Assembly (NCBI GenBank): GCA_963457665.1
Contig: OY735216.1
Coordinates: 47,233,325 to 47,297,324 of the forward strand
From: Thysanoteuthis rhombus
Taxonomy: Eukaryota > Mollusca > Cephalopoda > Oegopsida > Thysanoteuthidae
Direction of reading: 5' to 3'
Length of the DNA: 64,000 nt
The notes below the pieces were generated by a model. That model saw only the letters and a program-made list of their open reading frames with translations, made no database searches and was not told the origin of the DNA. Each line of letters starts with the position of its first letter. Position 1 is the stretch's first letter. Shown here piece by piece: positions 57,801 through 59,009 of this stretch. Both the position numbers and the translations under genes were made by a program.

Positions 57801-58737
57801 ATTCATTACCTGCTCTTTCATCCAAATGCACCATGTACAATGATAGAAACACCCTGTGAAAAACCTTATAAGTTGCAGATGCAACTTCATATTAGCAGCC
57901 GTCAACCATCAACTAAAACTGTTCATCAGTCAACATGAGCTTCTTCAGTTTTTAGAGGGCTGAAGATTTGAACATCTACTTCTTATTGTGTCTAGAAAAA
58001 AATGTAATACTATCTGTGAGACTGTAACCAATTTACACATAAAATAACTGGAAATTATCACTGAAAATGTTAGCAATCTAAATTTAGATTTAAGATGAAT
58101 GTACAGTCCAAATATAATTTTTTGTAAGAATCAGGAATAAAAAAAAAAAAATTAGCCCTTGCTGAAACCTAGACTCACATTCCTCTTGCTACAGGGAAGC
58201 CTGGTTACACAGACCAATTCCAATCTTTAAACCTACTTTCTATCCAGATATCTTGGGCGCCATATTTGTAGTTCCTTTTTTTGAATTCTTAATCCCTGTA
58301 ATTGGAATTCAATGATTTGATTTCAAAACTGGAAAAAATTATATTATCTTGATTTATTTTATTGGAGAAAGTATTGTCAATTATTATTAAATTTTGTCTT
58401 ACATTTTCTTACCATCTTGGAGAAATTCTATTTTTTGTCTGCTTAAGACCAGAAACTGACAGAATAAGAAATTTATTTTCCTGTCGTTGATTTTCAGCCA
58501 TCTCATATTTGAATTTGATATTTCAGGCTATCAAACAAGAACTTGTTCCTTTCTTGCTCTATGTGCTACACAATCCTCTGGAGAATACTGAGAATCCAGC
58601 AGCGACAAAGGCCCAAATTGTGAAAGCTCTCAAAGCCATGCAACGCAGTCTGCTATATGGTGAACAGGTAGGTGTTATGGATATGATCTCTGATATATAG
58701 AAAACTAGGTACTACATTGCGTATGTGTGTGTGTGTG

Positions 58738-58778
<41 letters not shown>

Positions 58779-58939
58779 CATGCATGATGGCACTCTGCCC
58801 TTATGATTGGGACACCTTTTTACTCAAAGGGATGATTTTAATTTTGTAATAATTTTTGTAAAACTCAACCACTTTCTAAAAAAGATTCATGTCATCTTGT
58901 AAAGAATTTAATTCTGGGTTACTAAGACTCATATTCTAA

Positions 58940-59009
<70 letters not shown>
